DNA of 64,000 nucleotides from Caballeronia ptereochthonis. GTDB lineage: Bacteria; Pseudomonadota; Gammaproteobacteria; Burkholderiales; Burkholderiaceae. The notes beneath the pieces are model-generated. The model saw only the letters and a list, made by a program, of their open reading frames with translations. It did no database searches and had not been told where the DNA came from. Positions 10,646 through 20,826 of the stretch are shown piece after piece (the first letter of the stretch is position 1; each line of letters begins with the position of its first letter). Where the stretch lies: the NCBI RefSeq assembly GCF_001545075.1, contig NZ_FCOB02000013.1:124001-188000 (forward strand), read 5' to 3'. The translations under genes and the position numbers were made by a program.

Positions 10646-11989
10646 ATGAGCGCCGCCGCCCCGCGCCAGTTGCATCTGAACATCAACGCGCTTCATTCCG
10701 GCTTCGTGCCTTCGGCATGGCGTCTCGCCGAAGCCGATCCACAGGCATTCATCGATGTCGATCATTACGTGCGCCTCGCGCAGGTCGCCGAACGCGCCTG
10801 TCTCGATGCGATCTTTCTCGCCGATAACGCCGCGATCGCCGACCAGCTCGACATGCGCCCGATCACGGCGCTCGAGCCCACGCTGCTGCTGACGAGCGTG
10901 GCCGCCGCGACCACGCATCTGGGGCTGATCGCGACGGCATCGACGAGCTATAACGAGCCGTACAACATCGCGCGGCGCTTCGCCACGCTCGATCTCATCA
11001 GCGGCGGCCGCGCCGGCTGGAACATCGTGACGACGGCGGATCTGCCTTCCGCACGCAACTTCGGGCTCGACGCGGTGCCGGATCACGCGCAGCGTTACGC
11101 CCGCGCGGACGAGTTCGCGACGCTCGTGAAGGCGCTGTGGAACAGCTGGGAGGACGGCGCGCTCGTCGCCGACAAGGCGACGGGCCGCTTCGTCGATCTC
11201 GACAGGCTGCATCCCGCCGCGCATCGCGGGCGCTTCTTCGGCGTGCAGGGCGCGCTCAATCTGCCGCGTTCGGTGCAAGGCCATCCCGTGCTGGTGCAGG
11301 CGGGCGCATCCGGCGACGGACGCGAACTCGCGGCACGCCATGCGGAAGCGGTCTTTTCGGCCTCGCAATCGTTCGACGAATCGCGCGCGTACCGCGAGGA
11401 TCTCAACGCGCGCGCGGCGCGTCACGGGCGCGGGCCGAATGCGGTGAAGGTGCTCGCCGGATTGACGACGATCATCGGCGCGACGGAAGCCGAGGCGATC
11501 CGCCGGCGCGACGAGCTCGTCGAGCTGATTCCGTGGCGCTACAGCCTGAACCGTCTGGCGGGTACGCTGGGCGTGCCCGTCGAATCGCTCTCGCTCGACA
11601 AGCGCCTGCCGGACGATCTGCCATTGCCCAACAACGGCAACGGCAACCACACGTTCTTCAACGCGACGCTCGCACAGGCGCGCACGCACGGCTACACGGT
11701 GCGCGAGCTCGTGCGCGCGCTTGCGGGCGGAGGCGGGCATCGTGTGATCGTCGGTACGCCGGAGCAGATCGCGGACGACATCACGCACTGGTTCGGCAAG
11801 GGTGCGGCCGATGGCTTCAATCTGATGCCCGATGCGCTGCCCGGCGGACTCGAAGCATTCACGGAAGGCGTCGTGCCGATTCTTCAGCAGCGCGGGATTT
11901 TCCGTCGCGCATATGAAGGGAAGACTTTGCGCAGTCATCTCGGGCTTGGCGTGCCGGCCGGCCGTCATGCGGCGGAACAAGCGGCCTGA
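10646..11989 (+). CDS. LLM-class flavin-dependent monooxygenase (NtaA/SnaA/DszA family)
   Basis: 447-aa TIM-barrel monooxygenase that uses externally supplied FMNH2. Family signs are the start LHLNINALHSGFVPSAWR, FLADNAAIADQLD, the ASTSYNEPYNIARRFATLD segment, SGGRAGWNIVTT, and the HPVLVQAGASGDGRELAARHAE block. In DszA and NtaA this family oxidises sulfones, or aminopolycarboxylates. It follows the DszC-like gene by 46 bp with an adequate GGAG site, so the two enzymes probably act in sequence on what the ABC system imports. Confidence 0.85.
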   Translation: MSAAAPRQLHLNINALHSGFVPSAWRLAEADPQAFIDVDHYVRLAQVAERACLDAIFLADNAAIADQLDMRPITALEPTLLLTSVAAATTHLGLIATASTSYNEPYNIARRFATLDLISGGRAGWNIVTTADLPSARNFGLDAVPDHAQRYARADEFATLVKALWNSWEDGALVADKATGRFVDLDRLHPAAHRGRFFGVQGALNLPRSVQGHPVLVQAGASGDGRELAARHAEAVFSASQSFDESRAYREDLNARAARHGRGPNAVKVLAGLTTIIGATEAEAIRRRDELVELIPWRYSLNRLAGTLGVPVESLSLDKRLPDDLPLPNNGNGNHTFFNATLAQARTHGYTVRELVRALAGGGGHRVIVGTPEQIADDITHWFGKGAADGFNLMPDALPGGLEAFTEGVVPILQQRGIFRRAYEGKTLRSHLGLGVPAGRHAAEQAA

Positions 11990-12087
11990 CGCGCCGCGCG
12001 CGTGCAATGCATTGCAGAAAACCTTGTTTGCGGAGCCTTTTTTATCGGTCTAGATTTGAGGTATCCATGCATTGCGGGGGAACCGCC

Positions 12088-12348
12088 ATGCCGCATATCC
12101 TGACGCGTTACTGGCAGAGCCTGTCGGCTTCGGCGAAAGACATGCGCGATCGCAGGCGCATCCGCGCGTTCGAGCGCGTCAGGAATGCATGCGCCTGCAC
12201 GGCTTCCGCAACGGACGAGCACGCAAGCGATGCGGCGAACCGCACGGAGCGCCTCGAACGCATCGCGCTCTACGCGCGCGCGGGCTATTTCAACATGGGC
12301 TATACGGTCGACGTGTTTCAGTCGCCCGCCGACTTGCCGCCGGAGTGA
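12088..12348 (+). CDS. Small hypothetical protein
   Basis: 86-aa, Arg-rich, non-membrane protein (MPHILTRYWQSLSAS...). A GGGGGAA site about 6 bp upstream supports the ATG at 12088 over the in-frame ATG 21 bp earlier. No family recognised. It lies between the first sulfur operon and the second ABC importer, and may simply be a Burkholderia-type orphan. Confidence 0.45.
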   Translation: MPHILTRYWQSLSASAKDMRDRRRIRAFERVRNACACTASATDEHASDAANRTERLERIALYARAGYFNMGYTVDVFQSPADLPPE

Positions 12349-12383
12349 TCCGGCGGCGTTCATTCCAGCGCTTCTCCGCTGTA

Positions 12384-12437
12384 TTCATATGGCCATACGA
12401 AGCAATCCTGTCGAATGCGCGCAGCCATAACGTTATG
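12384..12437. promoter_or_regulatory. Two palindromes upstream of the second ABC importer
   Basis: An 18-bp near-perfect dyad, TTCATATGGCCATACGAA (12384-12401), and a perfect 12-bp palindrome, CATAACGTTATG (12426-12437), lie within 54 bp in the 195-bp gap before the importer operon. Symmetry and position suggest regulator binding sites; the regulator is not identified. Confidence 0.4.
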
Positions 12438-12543
12438 AGCTTTGCTTGGTTGCCTCCGACCTTCGCGCGCCCTTAAGCTTGGTCCTCTCTCCGTGACGCG
12501 GTCTCCGGATTCGCGCACGTGTCTTCCAAGGACCTCCTGATAG

Positions 12544-14211
12544 ATGAACCAAAAACAACCGGCGCCGCTGAGCGTCCTGGCCCTTCCCATTTTCGTCGCA
12601 ATCGGCGTGGCGATCAGCGGCTGCAGCAAATCCGAATCGGCGGCACCCGTGCAGGGCGTCGCGAAGCAGGCGGTGTCGGGCGGCGAGCTGACCTGGGGCG
12701 TGACCACCGAGCCCGCCTGCTTCGATCCGCATCGCTCGTCGCAACAGAACGCATTCTGGGTCATCCGCAATTTCATCGATTCGCTGATTTCGAAGCGCAC
12801 CGACGGCACCTATGCGCCGTGGCTCGCGAAGTCATGGAGCATCGCCGATGACGGCAAGAGCTACACCTTCAACCTTCGCGACGACGTCAGGTTCACCGAT
12901 GGCACGCCGTTCAACGGCGAAGCGGTCAAGGCGAACTTCGATTACATCCTGAAGAACGTCAGCACGACTTCGGCCTCCGCGTCGCTGCTCGTCAACTTCG
13001 ATCGCGTCGATGTGGTCTCGCCGTATGTCGTGAAGCTCGTGATGAAGCAGCCCGATTCGACGACGCTCGAATCGCTTTCGAGCGTGAAGCTCGGCTTCAT
13101 CTCGCCGAAAGCGCTGGCCGAGAACAAGGATCTGTGCGGCGGCGGGCCGGGCATCGTGGGGACGGGACCGTTCGTCTTCAAGTCGTATCAGCGTGGACAG
13201 CAGGCCACCTTCGAGCGCAATCCGGACTACCGGTGGGCGCCCGGCAATGCGGCGCATCAGGGGCCGGCGTATCTGGATCGCGTCACGTATCGGTTCCTGC
13301 CGGAATCGGCCGTGCGCACCGGCGCGCTGAGTTCCGGACAAGTCGATCTGATCGAAGGCGTGCAGCCGACCGACATCGCCGTGTTCGACAAGGTCGACGG
13401 CTTCCAGTATGTGCGCGGTCCTTCGGCGACGACCTCGTTCACGCTCAACGTCAACTACACGGTCGCGCCCGCCAGCGACGTGCGCGTGCGCCGCGCGCTG
13501 CGCGACGGCTTCGATCTCGACGCCATCGTGAAGAGCGTCTATCTCGGCACGGTGCAGCGCGCCTGGTCGAACATCGGTCCGGACAATCCCGACTACAACA
13601 GGGGGCTCGCGGGTTCGTGGGGCAACAACGTGGCGGCGGCGAACAGGCTGCTCGACGAAGCGGGCTGGACCGCGCGCGACAGTGAAGGCTTCCGCACGAA
13701 GGACGGCAAGCGGCTCTCGATCGAAGTCGGCTATCCGCAGCCGTATGTGCGCGACAGCCGCGACGTGCTGATCCGCGCGGTGCAGTCGGCGCTGCGGCAG
13801 AACATCGGGCTCGATCTGCATCTGCGCATCACGACGGCGGGCGACTTCGCCAATCAGAAAGCGACGGGCGTGTGGTTCATCTACCCGAATACCGACAACC
13901 CGTCCGATGTGGCGATGGAGCTGTGGGACATGCTCGGCGACAAGGGCTTTCTCTACAGCGCGATTCCGAATCCCGACGCGACCATCGTCGGGCAGATCAA
14001 TCGTTCGCGCCTGATGCCGGTGGGCGACGAGCGCCGCAAGCTGCTCGGCGAAATCCAGAAGCGCGCCGTCGATGAAGCGTTCATCGTGCCGCTGTTCGCG
14101 CCGGTGTATCACCTCGCCGCCAAGTCGACGGTGCATGGAATCGGTTTCGAACCGCAACTCGATGGTCCCGCGAGCGCGTATGACATCTGGATAGACAAGC
14201 GAGGAGCATGA
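12544..14211 (+). CDS. Peptide-family ABC transporter substrate-binding lipoprotein
   Basis: 555-aa receptor of a second family-5 importer. The N-terminus is a lipoprotein signal with a lipobox ending at C27 (AISGC, 23-27), so it is anchored to a membrane rather than free in the periplasm like the Tat-exported protein of the first system. The mature chain shows WGVTTEPACFDPHR, YTFNLRDDVRFTDGTPFNGEAVKAN and GTGPFVFKSYQRG. It leads an operon with two permeases and a fused ATPase whose genes abut or overlap. Confidence 0.9.
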   Translation: MNQKQPAPLSVLALPIFVAIGVAISGCSKSESAAPVQGVAKQAVSGGELTWGVTTEPACFDPHRSSQQNAFWVIRNFIDSLISKRTDGTYAPWLAKSWSIADDGKSYTFNLRDDVRFTDGTPFNGEAVKANFDYILKNVSTTSASASLLVNFDRVDVVSPYVVKLVMKQPDSTTLESLSSVKLGFISPKALAENKDLCGGGPGIVGTGPFVFKSYQRGQQATFERNPDYRWAPGNAAHQGPAYLDRVTYRFLPESAVRTGALSSGQVDLIEGVQPTDIAVFDKVDGFQYVRGPSATTSFTLNVNYTVAPASDVRVRRALRDGFDLDAIVKSVYLGTVQRAWSNIGPDNPDYNRGLAGSWGNNVAAANRLLDEAGWTARDSEGFRTKDGKRLSIEVGYPQPYVRDSRDVLIRAVQSALRQNIGLDLHLRITTAGDFANQKATGVWFIYPNTDNPSDVAMELWDMLGDKGFLYSAIPNPDATIVGQINRSRLMPVGDERRKLLGEIQKRAVDEAFIVPLFAPVYHLAAKSTVHGIGFEPQLDGPASAYDIWIDKRGA

Positions 14212-14212
14212 G

Positions 14213-15127
14213 ATGCGCCAAAAAATCGCGACACGGCTCATGACGGGACTCCTCGTGCTATGGCTCGCCGCCTCGGCGGCGTTCGTGGCGATCCACGCGC
14301 TGCCGGGCCGCATCGAGGACGTGCTGGCGGGCGACCTCGCGTATCCCGGTCTGCGCGAGGCGATCGCGGCGCAATGGGGCCTCGATCGCAGTCTGTTGTG
14401 GCAGTACGGGCAGTTCCTGTTGCGCCTCGCGCACGGGGATCTCGGCACGTCGTTCGTGATGCAGCAGCCCGTGCTCGACGTTCTGAAGAGCCAGTTGTGG
14501 CCGACGATGCAGCTCGCGGCATCGGCGGGACTGCTGGCGATCGTGCTCGCGATTCTGGTCGCGACCTTGACCGCGGGCGGGCGCTGGAGTACGCGCATCG
14601 CGTCGCTGGTCGAGCTCACCTGCACGTCGACGCCCGTATTCTGGCTCGGCATGCTGCTGCTGATTGCATTCTCGTTCGAGCTGCGGCTCTTTCCGGTATC
14701 CGGCGCGAAAGGCTGGCGCTCGCTGGTATTGCCCGCCGTGACGCTCGCATTGCCGACGGCGGGAATTCTTTCGCAGGTGATGCGCGAAGCGCTCGAAGCC
14801 GCGCTCGCGAAGCCCTTCGTGACGACGGTGCGCGCGCGCGGCGTGTCCGAGCTCGCGCTGCGCGTGCGGCACGTGTTGCGTCATGCCTTGCTGCCGGTCG
14901 TGACGCTGGGCGGCTGGCTGATCGGCAGCCTGCTCGGCGGCGCGGTCATCACCGAGAAGATGTTCGGCCGGCCGGGCATCGGCAGCGTCACGCTCAATGC
15001 GGTGACGTCGCAGGACGTGCCGGTCGTGCTCGCGGTCGTGCTGCTCGCCGCGTTCGTGCACGTCTTCATCTCGACGCTGCTCGATATCGCTTATCTCTTC
15101 ATCGATCCGAGGTTGCGCAGCCAATGA
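14213..15127 (+). CDS. ABC transporter permease, DppB type
   Basis: 304-aa inner-membrane subunit of the second importer. It has the DppB topology with a first helix, a periplasmic loop containing WGLDRSLLWQYGQFLLRLAHGDLG, and the EAA loop TTVRARGVSELALRVRHVLRHALLP followed by GSLLGGAVITEKMFGRPG. It starts one base after the binding-protein stop and its own stop overlaps the next start, indicating translational coupling. Confidence 0.9.
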   Translation: MRQKIATRLMTGLLVLWLAASAAFVAIHALPGRIEDVLAGDLAYPGLREAIAAQWGLDRSLLWQYGQFLLRLAHGDLGTSFVMQQPVLDVLKSQLWPTMQLAASAGLLAIVLAILVATLTAGGRWSTRIASLVELTCTSTPVFWLGMLLLIAFSFELRLFPVSGAKGWRSLVLPAVTLALPTAGILSQVMREALEAALAKPFVTTVRARGVSELALRVRHVLRHALLPVVTLGGWLIGSLLGGAVITEKMFGRPGIGSVTLNAVTSQDVPVVLAVVLLAAFVHVFISTLLDIAYLFIDPRLRSQ

Positions 15128-15981
15128 GCACCATCGACCGTTTCGTTCTCGTCGAGCGCAGGCGTCCGCGTCCCGCATCGCCGTTGCCCGCCGGCGTGTT
15201 GCTGGCCGTGGCGTTTCTCGTCGTGCTCGCCGTCGCCATGGCGTTTCCGCGCCTGCTTACGCCTTACGATCCGCTCCTGAGCGACGTCGCGCAGACGCTT
15301 CAGGCGCCGGGCGGGCAGCACTGGTTCGGCACGGACCGCATCGGCCGCGACGTGCTTTCGCGCGTGATCTACGGCGCGCGTTACTCGTTGCTGATCGGAC
15401 TTGCGAGCATGATCGTGAGTCTTGCCATCGGGCTCGTCATCGGTCTGTTCGCGGGACTGTCGAATCGTCTCGCCGATGAAGGCGCGTCGCGCATCTTCGA
15501 CGTGCTTTCCGCATTCCCGCCGATTCTGCTCTCGCTCTTCGTCGTCACGTTTCTCGGGCAGGGCATCGTCAATATCGCGATCGCGGTGGGCATCGCCGGC
15601 ATACCGAAGTTCGGACGCGTGCTGCGCTCGCAGGCGCTCGTCGTGCGCCGCGCCGATTACGTCACGCATGCGGTGAGCTTCGGGCTTTCGCGCAGCCGCA
15701 TCTTCTTTCGCCACGTGCTGCCGAACGTGCTCGTCGCGGTGCCGGTGATCGCGACCATCGATATCGGCAGCGCGATCATCGCGGTGTCGGGCCTCAGCTT
15801 TCTCGGGCTCGGCCCGCAGCCGCCGACGCCCGAGTGGGGCGTCATGCTTGCGGAAGGGCGCGACGTGCTGCGCGTCGCGTGGTGGCCGAGCGTGTTTCCC
15901 GGCATGGCCATCACACTGACGGTGCTTTCGTTCGCCGTGATCGGCCGCTTCCTGCAACGCAAGTTCGAGGTGCGCGCATGA
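15124..15981 (+). CDS. ABC transporter permease, DppC type
   Basis: 285-aa partner permease. FGTDRIGRDVLSRVIYGARYSLLIG, the EAA loop around VTHAVSFGLSRSRIFFRHVLPN, and SGLSFLGLGPQPPTPEWG are family hallmarks. Its ATGA overlaps the previous stop, and its stop overlaps the start of the ATPase gene, so three reading frames are coupled end to end. Confidence 0.9.
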   Translation: MSTIDRFVLVERRRPRPASPLPAGVLLAVAFLVVLAVAMAFPRLLTPYDPLLSDVAQTLQAPGGQHWFGTDRIGRDVLSRVIYGARYSLLIGLASMIVSLAIGLVIGLFAGLSNRLADEGASRIFDVLSAFPPILLSLFVVTFLGQGIVNIAIAVGIAGIPKFGRVLRSQALVVRRADYVTHAVSFGLSRSRIFFRHVLPNVLVAVPVIATIDIGSAIIAVSGLSFLGLGPQPPTPEWGVMLAEGRDVLRVAWWPSVFPGMAITLTVLSFAVIGRFLQRKFEVRA

Positions 15982-17705
15982 CTTCACCGGCTTCAGGTCC
16001 GGCCCGGCCGCTCGTCGATATTCGCGGGCTTTCCATCGGCTTCGCGCATGCGAACGGCGGCGCGCCGCTCGTGCGCGACGTCGACCTGACGATTCGCCCC
16101 GGCGAATGCGTGGCGCTGGTCGGCGAATCGGGCTCGGGGAAGAGCCTGACCGCGCGAAGTCTGATCGGCCTCTCGGGGCCGGGCGCGCGCATCGACGCGC
16201 AGCGCTTCGAGATCGACGGGCGCGATGCGCGGGCATTCACCGAACGCGACTGGCGCACGCTGCGCGGACCGTTCGCGGGTCTCGTCATGCAGGATGCGCT
16301 CGTCTCGCTCGATCCGCTGCGCACGGTCGGCGCGGAGATCACGGAAGTGCTGGCGCATCATCGCGTGCTGCGTTCGCGCGGCGAGCGGCAGGCGCGCGTG
16401 CGTGAAGTGATGGCCGATGTCGGCATTCCCGATCCCGCGATGCGCGCGCATCAGTACGCGCACGAACTGTCGGGCGGTTTGCGGCAGCGTGCGCTGATCG
16501 CGGCGGCGATCGCGGCGGGACCGGCGCTCGTCATCGCCGACGAGCCGACGACCGCGCTCGACGTCACCGTGCAGGCGCAGGTGCTCGCCGTGCTCGCGGA
16601 GCGTCTCGCGCAGGGCGTGGGCGTGCTCCTGATCAGTCACGATCTGGCGGTGGTTTCGGGCATCGCGGACCGCGTCATCGTGATGCACGACGGCATCGTG
16701 GTCGACAGCGGCGCGACCGGCGATGTGCTCAATCGTCCCGTGCACGACTACACGCGGCAGTTGCTGGCCGCGCAGCCTTCGCTGGAATCGCGCGGGCATC
16801 GGCTGAGCTCGGCGCGCATCGTGCGTGCCGCGCGTGATGATGTCGAGGCGCTATCGATCGTTCGCGATCCGCTGCCGCCGCGCGTCGCCGGTTCGGGGCG
16901 TGAAGTGCTGCGTGTCGAAGGCATCGGCAAGACCTATCGACGTCGCGGCGGCGCGCACGACGAACGCTTCACCGCGCTCGACGACGTCTCGTTCATCGTT
17001 CGCGAAAGCGAAGTGCTCGGCATCATCGGCGAATCGGGATCGGGGAAGAGCACGTGCGGCAACATCGTGCTCGGCTTGCTCGCGCCTGATCGCGGCAAGG
17101 TTCGTTTTCTCGATGCCGAATGGAACGGTCGGGGCGTCACGGAGAAGATGCGGCGCGCGTTGCGTCCCCGCATGCAATACATTCCGCAAGACCCGCTGAG
17201 CTCATTCGATCCGCGACATTCGGTGCGCCAGTTGCTTGAAGAAGGACTCTATCCACAACGGCTTTCCAAGGCCGATACGCTCGCGCGCAGCGTCGAATTG
17301 CTGGAGCAGGTCGGACTGGGTGTTGCGTTTCTGGAGCGTCGTCCCGTATCGCTGTCGGGCGGGCAGCGGCAACGCGTCGCCATCGCGCGTGCGCTTGCTT
17401 CGGAGCCCGCGCTGATCGTCTGCGACGAGCCGGTTTCCGCGCTCGATGTCTACGTGCAGGCGCAGGTGCTCGATCTGCTCGTGTCGTTGCAGGCGCGTCA
17501 TTCGACAGCGCTGCTCTTCATCTCGCACGATCTCGACGTGGTCGGGCATCTGAGCGATCGCGTGCTCGTGTTCAAGGACGGGCACATCGTGGAGGAGGGC
17601 GATGTCGAACGCGTGTTCGCCCGGCCGCAGCACGCCTATACGCGCTTGTTGAAGGCATCCGCGCCGACGTTGTGCGGTGAAGAGCGGGAGCTCGCAGCGA
17701 GCTGA
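15978..17705 (+). CDS. Fused double ATPase of the second peptide-type ABC importer
   Basis: 575-aa chain with two nucleotide-binding domains. Domain 1 has Walker A GESGSGKS at 49-56, signature LSGGLRQR and [12 protein letters not shown]. Domain 2 has a second GESGSGKS, IPQDPLSSFDPRHSVR, signature LSGGQRQR and [12 protein letters not shown]. The first-domain signature reads GGLR rather than GGQR, a tolerated variant. It completes a second full importer beside the first, both with the ATPases fused. Confidence 0.92.
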   Translation: MTSPASGPARPLVDIRGLSIGFAHANGGAPLVRDVDLTIRPGECVALVGESGSGKSLTARSLIGLSGPGARIDAQRFEIDGRDARAFTERDWRTLRGPFAGLVMQDALVSLDPLRTVGAEITEVLAHHRVLRSRGERQARVREVMADVGIPDPAMRAHQYAHELSGGLRQRALIAAAIAAGPALVIADEPTTALDVTVQAQVLAVLAERLAQGVGVLLISHDLAVVSGIADRVIVMHDGIVVDSGATGDVLNRPVHDYTRQLLAAQPSLESRGHRLSSARIVRAARDDVEALSIVRDPLPPRVAGSGREVLRVEGIGKTYRRRGGAHDERFTALDDVSFIVRESEVLGIIGESGSGKSTCGNIVLGLLAPDRGKVRFLDAEWNGRGVTEKMRRALRPRMQYIPQDPLSSFDPRHSVRQLLEEGLYPQRLSKADTLARSVELLEQVGLGVAFLERRPVSLSGGQRQRVAIARALASEPALIVCDEPVSALDVYVQAQVLDLLVSLQARHSTALLFISHDLDVVGHLSDRVLVFKDGHIVEEGDVERVFARPQHAYTRLLKASAPTLCGEERELAAS

Positions 17706-17756
17706 CGATGCGCTGATCCATCGCCGATTTGCTGCAATGGTTATCACGATTGCTCA

Positions 17757-17784
17757 CTTAGCGCTGGCGGCATGCATTGCTAAG
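17757..17784. promoter_or_regulatory. Inverted repeat upstream of ssuA
   Basis: CTTAGC and its complement GCTAAG are separated by 16 bp, in the gap between the second importer and ssuA, about 55 bp before the ssuA start. A comparable dyad with TTAAGCG arms lies between ssuE and the nitroreductase gene at 22498-22523. CysB/SsuR-type control of sulfonate genes is known in related bacteria, but this site cannot be assigned by eye. Confidence 0.35.
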
Positions 17785-17839
17785 ATCGACGGACTATACG
17801 GCATCGGGAATGCCGTCGTTCATTGCCCGAGGAATCCTT

Positions 17840-18814
17840 ATGTTCGATCTGAAGAATGCGTCTCGCCGTCGCGCGCTCATCAAGCTCGCGGCTCTCGGTG
17901 CGGGTGCATCGGGCGCATTCGCCACCAGCGGCGCGCGCGCCGCCGATGCGCCCGGGACGCTGCGCATCGGCTATCAGAAGTATGGCAACTTCGTCGTCTT
18001 GAAGGCGCGCGGCACGCTCGACAAGCGGCTCGCGGCGCAGGGCGTCACCGTGCAATGGCTCGAGTTTCCCGCGGGGCCGCAATTGCTCGAAGGTCTCAAC
18101 GCGGGCGCGGTGGACATCGGCACGGTCGGTGAAACGCCGCCCATCTTCGCGCAGGCCGCGGGCGTCGATTTCGTCTATGTGGCCAACGAGCCGCCCGCGC
18201 CCAGGGCCGAGGCGATCGTCGTGCCGCAGAATTCGGCGATCCGTTCGGTGGCGGAACTGCGCGGCAAGAAAGTGGCCTTGAACAAGGGCTCGAACGTTCA
18301 TTATCTGCTGGTCGAAGCGCTGAAGAAGGCGGGGCTCACCTATGCCGATATCCAGCCCGTCTATCTCGCGCCGGCCGATGCGCGCGCGGCCTTCGTGCAA
18401 GGCAGCATCGACGCATGGGTGATCTGGGACCCGTATCTCGCCGCCGTCGAAAAACAGGCGAATGCGCGCCAGCTCGCCGACGGCACGAACCTCGTGCGCA
18501 ACATCCAGTACTACCTCGCCACGCGCAAGTTCGCCACCACGCGGCCGCAACTCGTGCATGCGGTGCTGGACGAACTCGATCAGGTCGACCGCTGGGCGCA
18601 CGACAATGTGCCCGCGGTGGCCGCGCAACTCTCGCCGCTCGTCGGGCTCGACGCGGGCATCCTCGAAGTCGCGCTGAAGCGCACGGCGTATGGCGTGCAG
18701 CCGGTCGCGCCCGCGACGCTCTCGTATCAGCAGCAGATCGCCGACGTGTTCACCGATCTCAGGCTGATTCCGAAGAAGCTCGATGTGACCGAGGCGCGCT
18801 GGAACGTCGCCTGA
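17840..18814 (+). CDS. ssuA: Sulfonate ABC transporter substrate-binding protein
   Basis: Periplasmic aliphatic-sulfonate receptor, 324 aa. A twin-arginine-like leader (SRRRALIKLAALGAGASG) ends near ARAA. The mature protein begins TLRIGYQKYGNFVVLKARG and continues with EFPAGPQLLEGLNAGAVDIGTVGETPPIFAQAAG, the SsuA signature. The ATG at 17840 has a GAGGAATC site; longer in-frame starts lack one. It is the first gene of ssuA-ssuD-ssuC-ssuB. Confidence 0.92.
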   Translation: MFDLKNASRRRALIKLAALGAGASGAFATSGARAADAPGTLRIGYQKYGNFVVLKARGTLDKRLAAQGVTVQWLEFPAGPQLLEGLNAGAVDIGTVGETPPIFAQAAGVDFVYVANEPPAPRAEAIVVPQNSAIRSVAELRGKKVALNKGSNVHYLLVEALKKAGLTYADIQPVYLAPADARAAFVQGSIDAWVIWDPYLAAVEKQANARQLADGTNLVRNIQYYLATRKFATTRPQLVHAVLDELDQVDRWAHDNVPAVAAQLSPLVGLDAGILEVALKRTAYGVQPVAPATLSYQQQIADVFTDLRLIPKKLDVTEARWNVA

Positions 18815-18874
18815 GCGCCGCATCCCGACATTCACGATATTCACGACACGACGATTTCGAAAGGCAGGCCCGCA

Positions 18875-20023
18875 ATGAATGTTTTCTGGTTCATTCCCAC
18901 ACACGGCGACAGCCGCTATCTCGGCACGACGCAAGGCGCGCGCGCGGCGAATTACGACTACTTCCGGCAGATCGCGACAGCCGCCGATACGCTCGGCTAC
19001 GAAGGCGTCCTGCTGCCCACGGGCCGCTCCTGCGAGGATGCGTGGGTGGTGGCTTCGAGCCTCATCCACGCCACGCGGCGTCTCAAGTTCCTCGTCGCGG
19101 TGCGGCCGGGCCTGAGTTCGCCGGGTCTTTCGGCGCGCATGGCGTCGACCTTCGACCGGCTCTCGAACGGGCGTCTGCTCATCAACGTCGTAACCGGCGG
19201 CGATCCGGGGGAACTGGCGGGCGACGGCGTGTTTTACGACCACGACACACGCTACGAAATCACCGACGAGTTTCTGAGCATCTGGCGGGGCCTGCTCGAG
19301 ACCTCGCACGAGAACGGCAGCTTCGACTTCGACGGCCGGCATCTGCGCACGCAGGGCGGCAAGGTGCTGTATGCGCCGGTGCAGAAGGCGCATCCGCCGC
19401 TGTGGTTCGGCGGTTCGTCGCCGGCGGCGCACGAGATCGCGGCGAAGCATATCGACACCTATCTGACTTGGGGCGAGCCGCCCGCCGAAGTCGAGAAGAA
19501 GCTTGCCGATATTCGCCGCCGCGCCGCCGATGCGGGGCGCACGATCAAGTTCGGCATTCGTCTGCACGTGATCGTGCGCGAAACGGAGAGCGAAGCGTGG
19601 ACGGATGCGGAGCGTCTCATCAGCAAGCTCGACGACGAAACCATCCGCCGCGCGCAGGCCTCGTTCGCGAAGATGGATTCGGAAGGCCAGCGCCGCATGG
19701 CCGCGCTGCACGGCGGCAGCCGCGAGAAGCTGGAGGTGTATCCGCATCTGTGGGCCGGTGTCGGGCTCGTGCGGGGCGGCGCGGGCACGGCGCTCGTCGG
19801 CAATCCGGAGCAGGTGGCCGGCTTGATGAAGCAATATGCGGACCTCGGCATCGAGACCTTCATCCTGTCGGGTTATCCGCATCTCGAAGAGTCGTATCGC
19901 TTCGCCGAACTCGTGTTTCCGCTTCTGCCGCGGGCGCAGAAGGAGAAGGCGACGGGGCCGTTGTCCGGACCGTTCGGCGAAGTGATCGGCACATCCGAAT
20001 TGCCGAAGGCGGCGCAAGGCTGA
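18875..20023 (+). CDS. ssuD: FMNH2-dependent alkanesulfonate monooxygenase
   Basis: 382-aa bacterial-luciferase-fold enzyme that releases sulfite from alkanesulfonates using FMNH2 and O2. It aligns by eye over its whole length with E. coli Ssu[82 protein letters not shown] and [18 protein letters not shown]. Reduced flavin would come from the FMN reductase encoded convergently 1.6 kb downstream. Confidence 0.95.
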   Translation: MNVFWFIPTHGDSRYLGTTQGARAANYDYFRQIATAADTLGYEGVLLPTGRSCEDAWVVASSLIHATRRLKFLVAVRPGLSSPGLSARMASTFDRLSNGRLLINVVTGGDPGELAGDGVFYDHDTRYEITDEFLSIWRGLLETSHENGSFDFDGRHLRTQGGKVLYAPVQKAHPPLWFGGSSPAAHEIAAKHIDTYLTWGEPPAEVEKKLADIRRRAADAGRTIKFGIRLHVIVRETESEAWTDAERLISKLDDETIRRAQASFAKMDSEGQRRMAALHGGSREKLEVYPHLWAGVGLVRGGAGTALVGNPEQVAGLMKQYADLGIETFILSGYPHLEESYRFAELVFPLLPRAQKEKATGPLSGPFGEVIGTSELPKAAQG

Positions 20024-20031
20024 ACATCACG

Positions 20032-20826
20032 ATGACGCTCAACTCTGCTCTTCGGCGCGCGAGCGCGCGGGCCTTGCCCTGGGTCGTGCCGCTTCTGATC
20101 CTGATCGCGTGGGAAGGCGCGGCGCGCGCGGGCGGCCTGTCCGCGCGCGTGCTGCCCGAGCCGCTCGCGGTGGTGAAGGCGGCGTGGGCGCTGATCCTGT
20201 CCGGCGACCTTTGGGCCAACGTCAAGGTGAGCGCGTGGCGCGCGTTCGCCGGGTTCGCGATGGGCGGCTCCGCCGGCTTCGTGCTCGGTCTGGCCACGGG
20301 GCTCTTCAAGCCCGCGGAGGTCGCGCTCGATTCGACCGTGCAGATGGTCCGCAACATCCCCGCGCTCGCCATGATTCCGCTGCTCATCCTGTGGTTCGGC
20401 ATCGGCGAGGAGGCGAAGCTCGTGCTCGTCGCGCTGGGCGTGTTCTTTCCCGTCTACGTGAACACGTACCACGGCATCCGCTCGGTCGACCGCGATCTGA
20501 TCGAGATGGCGAAGAGTTACGGACTCTCCGGGCCGGCGCTGTATCGGCATGTGATCCTGCCGGGCGCGCTGCCCTCGATTCTCGTCGGCGTGCGCTTCGC
20601 GTTCGGGCTGATGTGGGTGATGTTGATCGTCGCGGAGACCATTTCCGCCCAATCGGGCATCGGCTACATGACGATGAACGCGCGCGAGTTCCTGCAGACC
20701 GATGTGGTGCTGGTCGGCATCCTGCTCTATGCGTTGCTCGGCAAGCTCGCCGACATGGCCGCCCGCGCGATCGAACGCGCGACCCTGCGCTGGCATCCGG
20801 CCTATCAGAACAAGGTGCAAACATGA
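20032..20826 (+). CDS. ssuC: Sulfonate ABC transporter permease
   Basis: 264-aa permease with about six helices. The motif [35 protein letters not shown] is the EAA loop of SsuC/TauC proteins, and [24 protein letters not shown] is the usual C-terminal block. It starts 8 bp after ssuD and overlaps ssuB by ATGA. Confidence 0.93.
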   Translation: MTLNSALRRASARALPWVVPLLILIAWEGAARAGGLSARVLPEPLAVVKAAWALILSGDLWANVKVSAWRAFAGFAMGGSAGFVLGLATGLFKPAEVALDSTVQMVRNIPALAMIPLLILWFGIGEEAKLVLVALGVFFPVYVNTYHGIRSVDRDLIEMAKSYGLSGPALYRHVILPGALPSILVGVRFAFGLMWVMLIVAETISAQSGIGYMTMNAREFLQTDVVLVGILLYALLGKLADMAARAIERATLRWHPAYQNKVQT

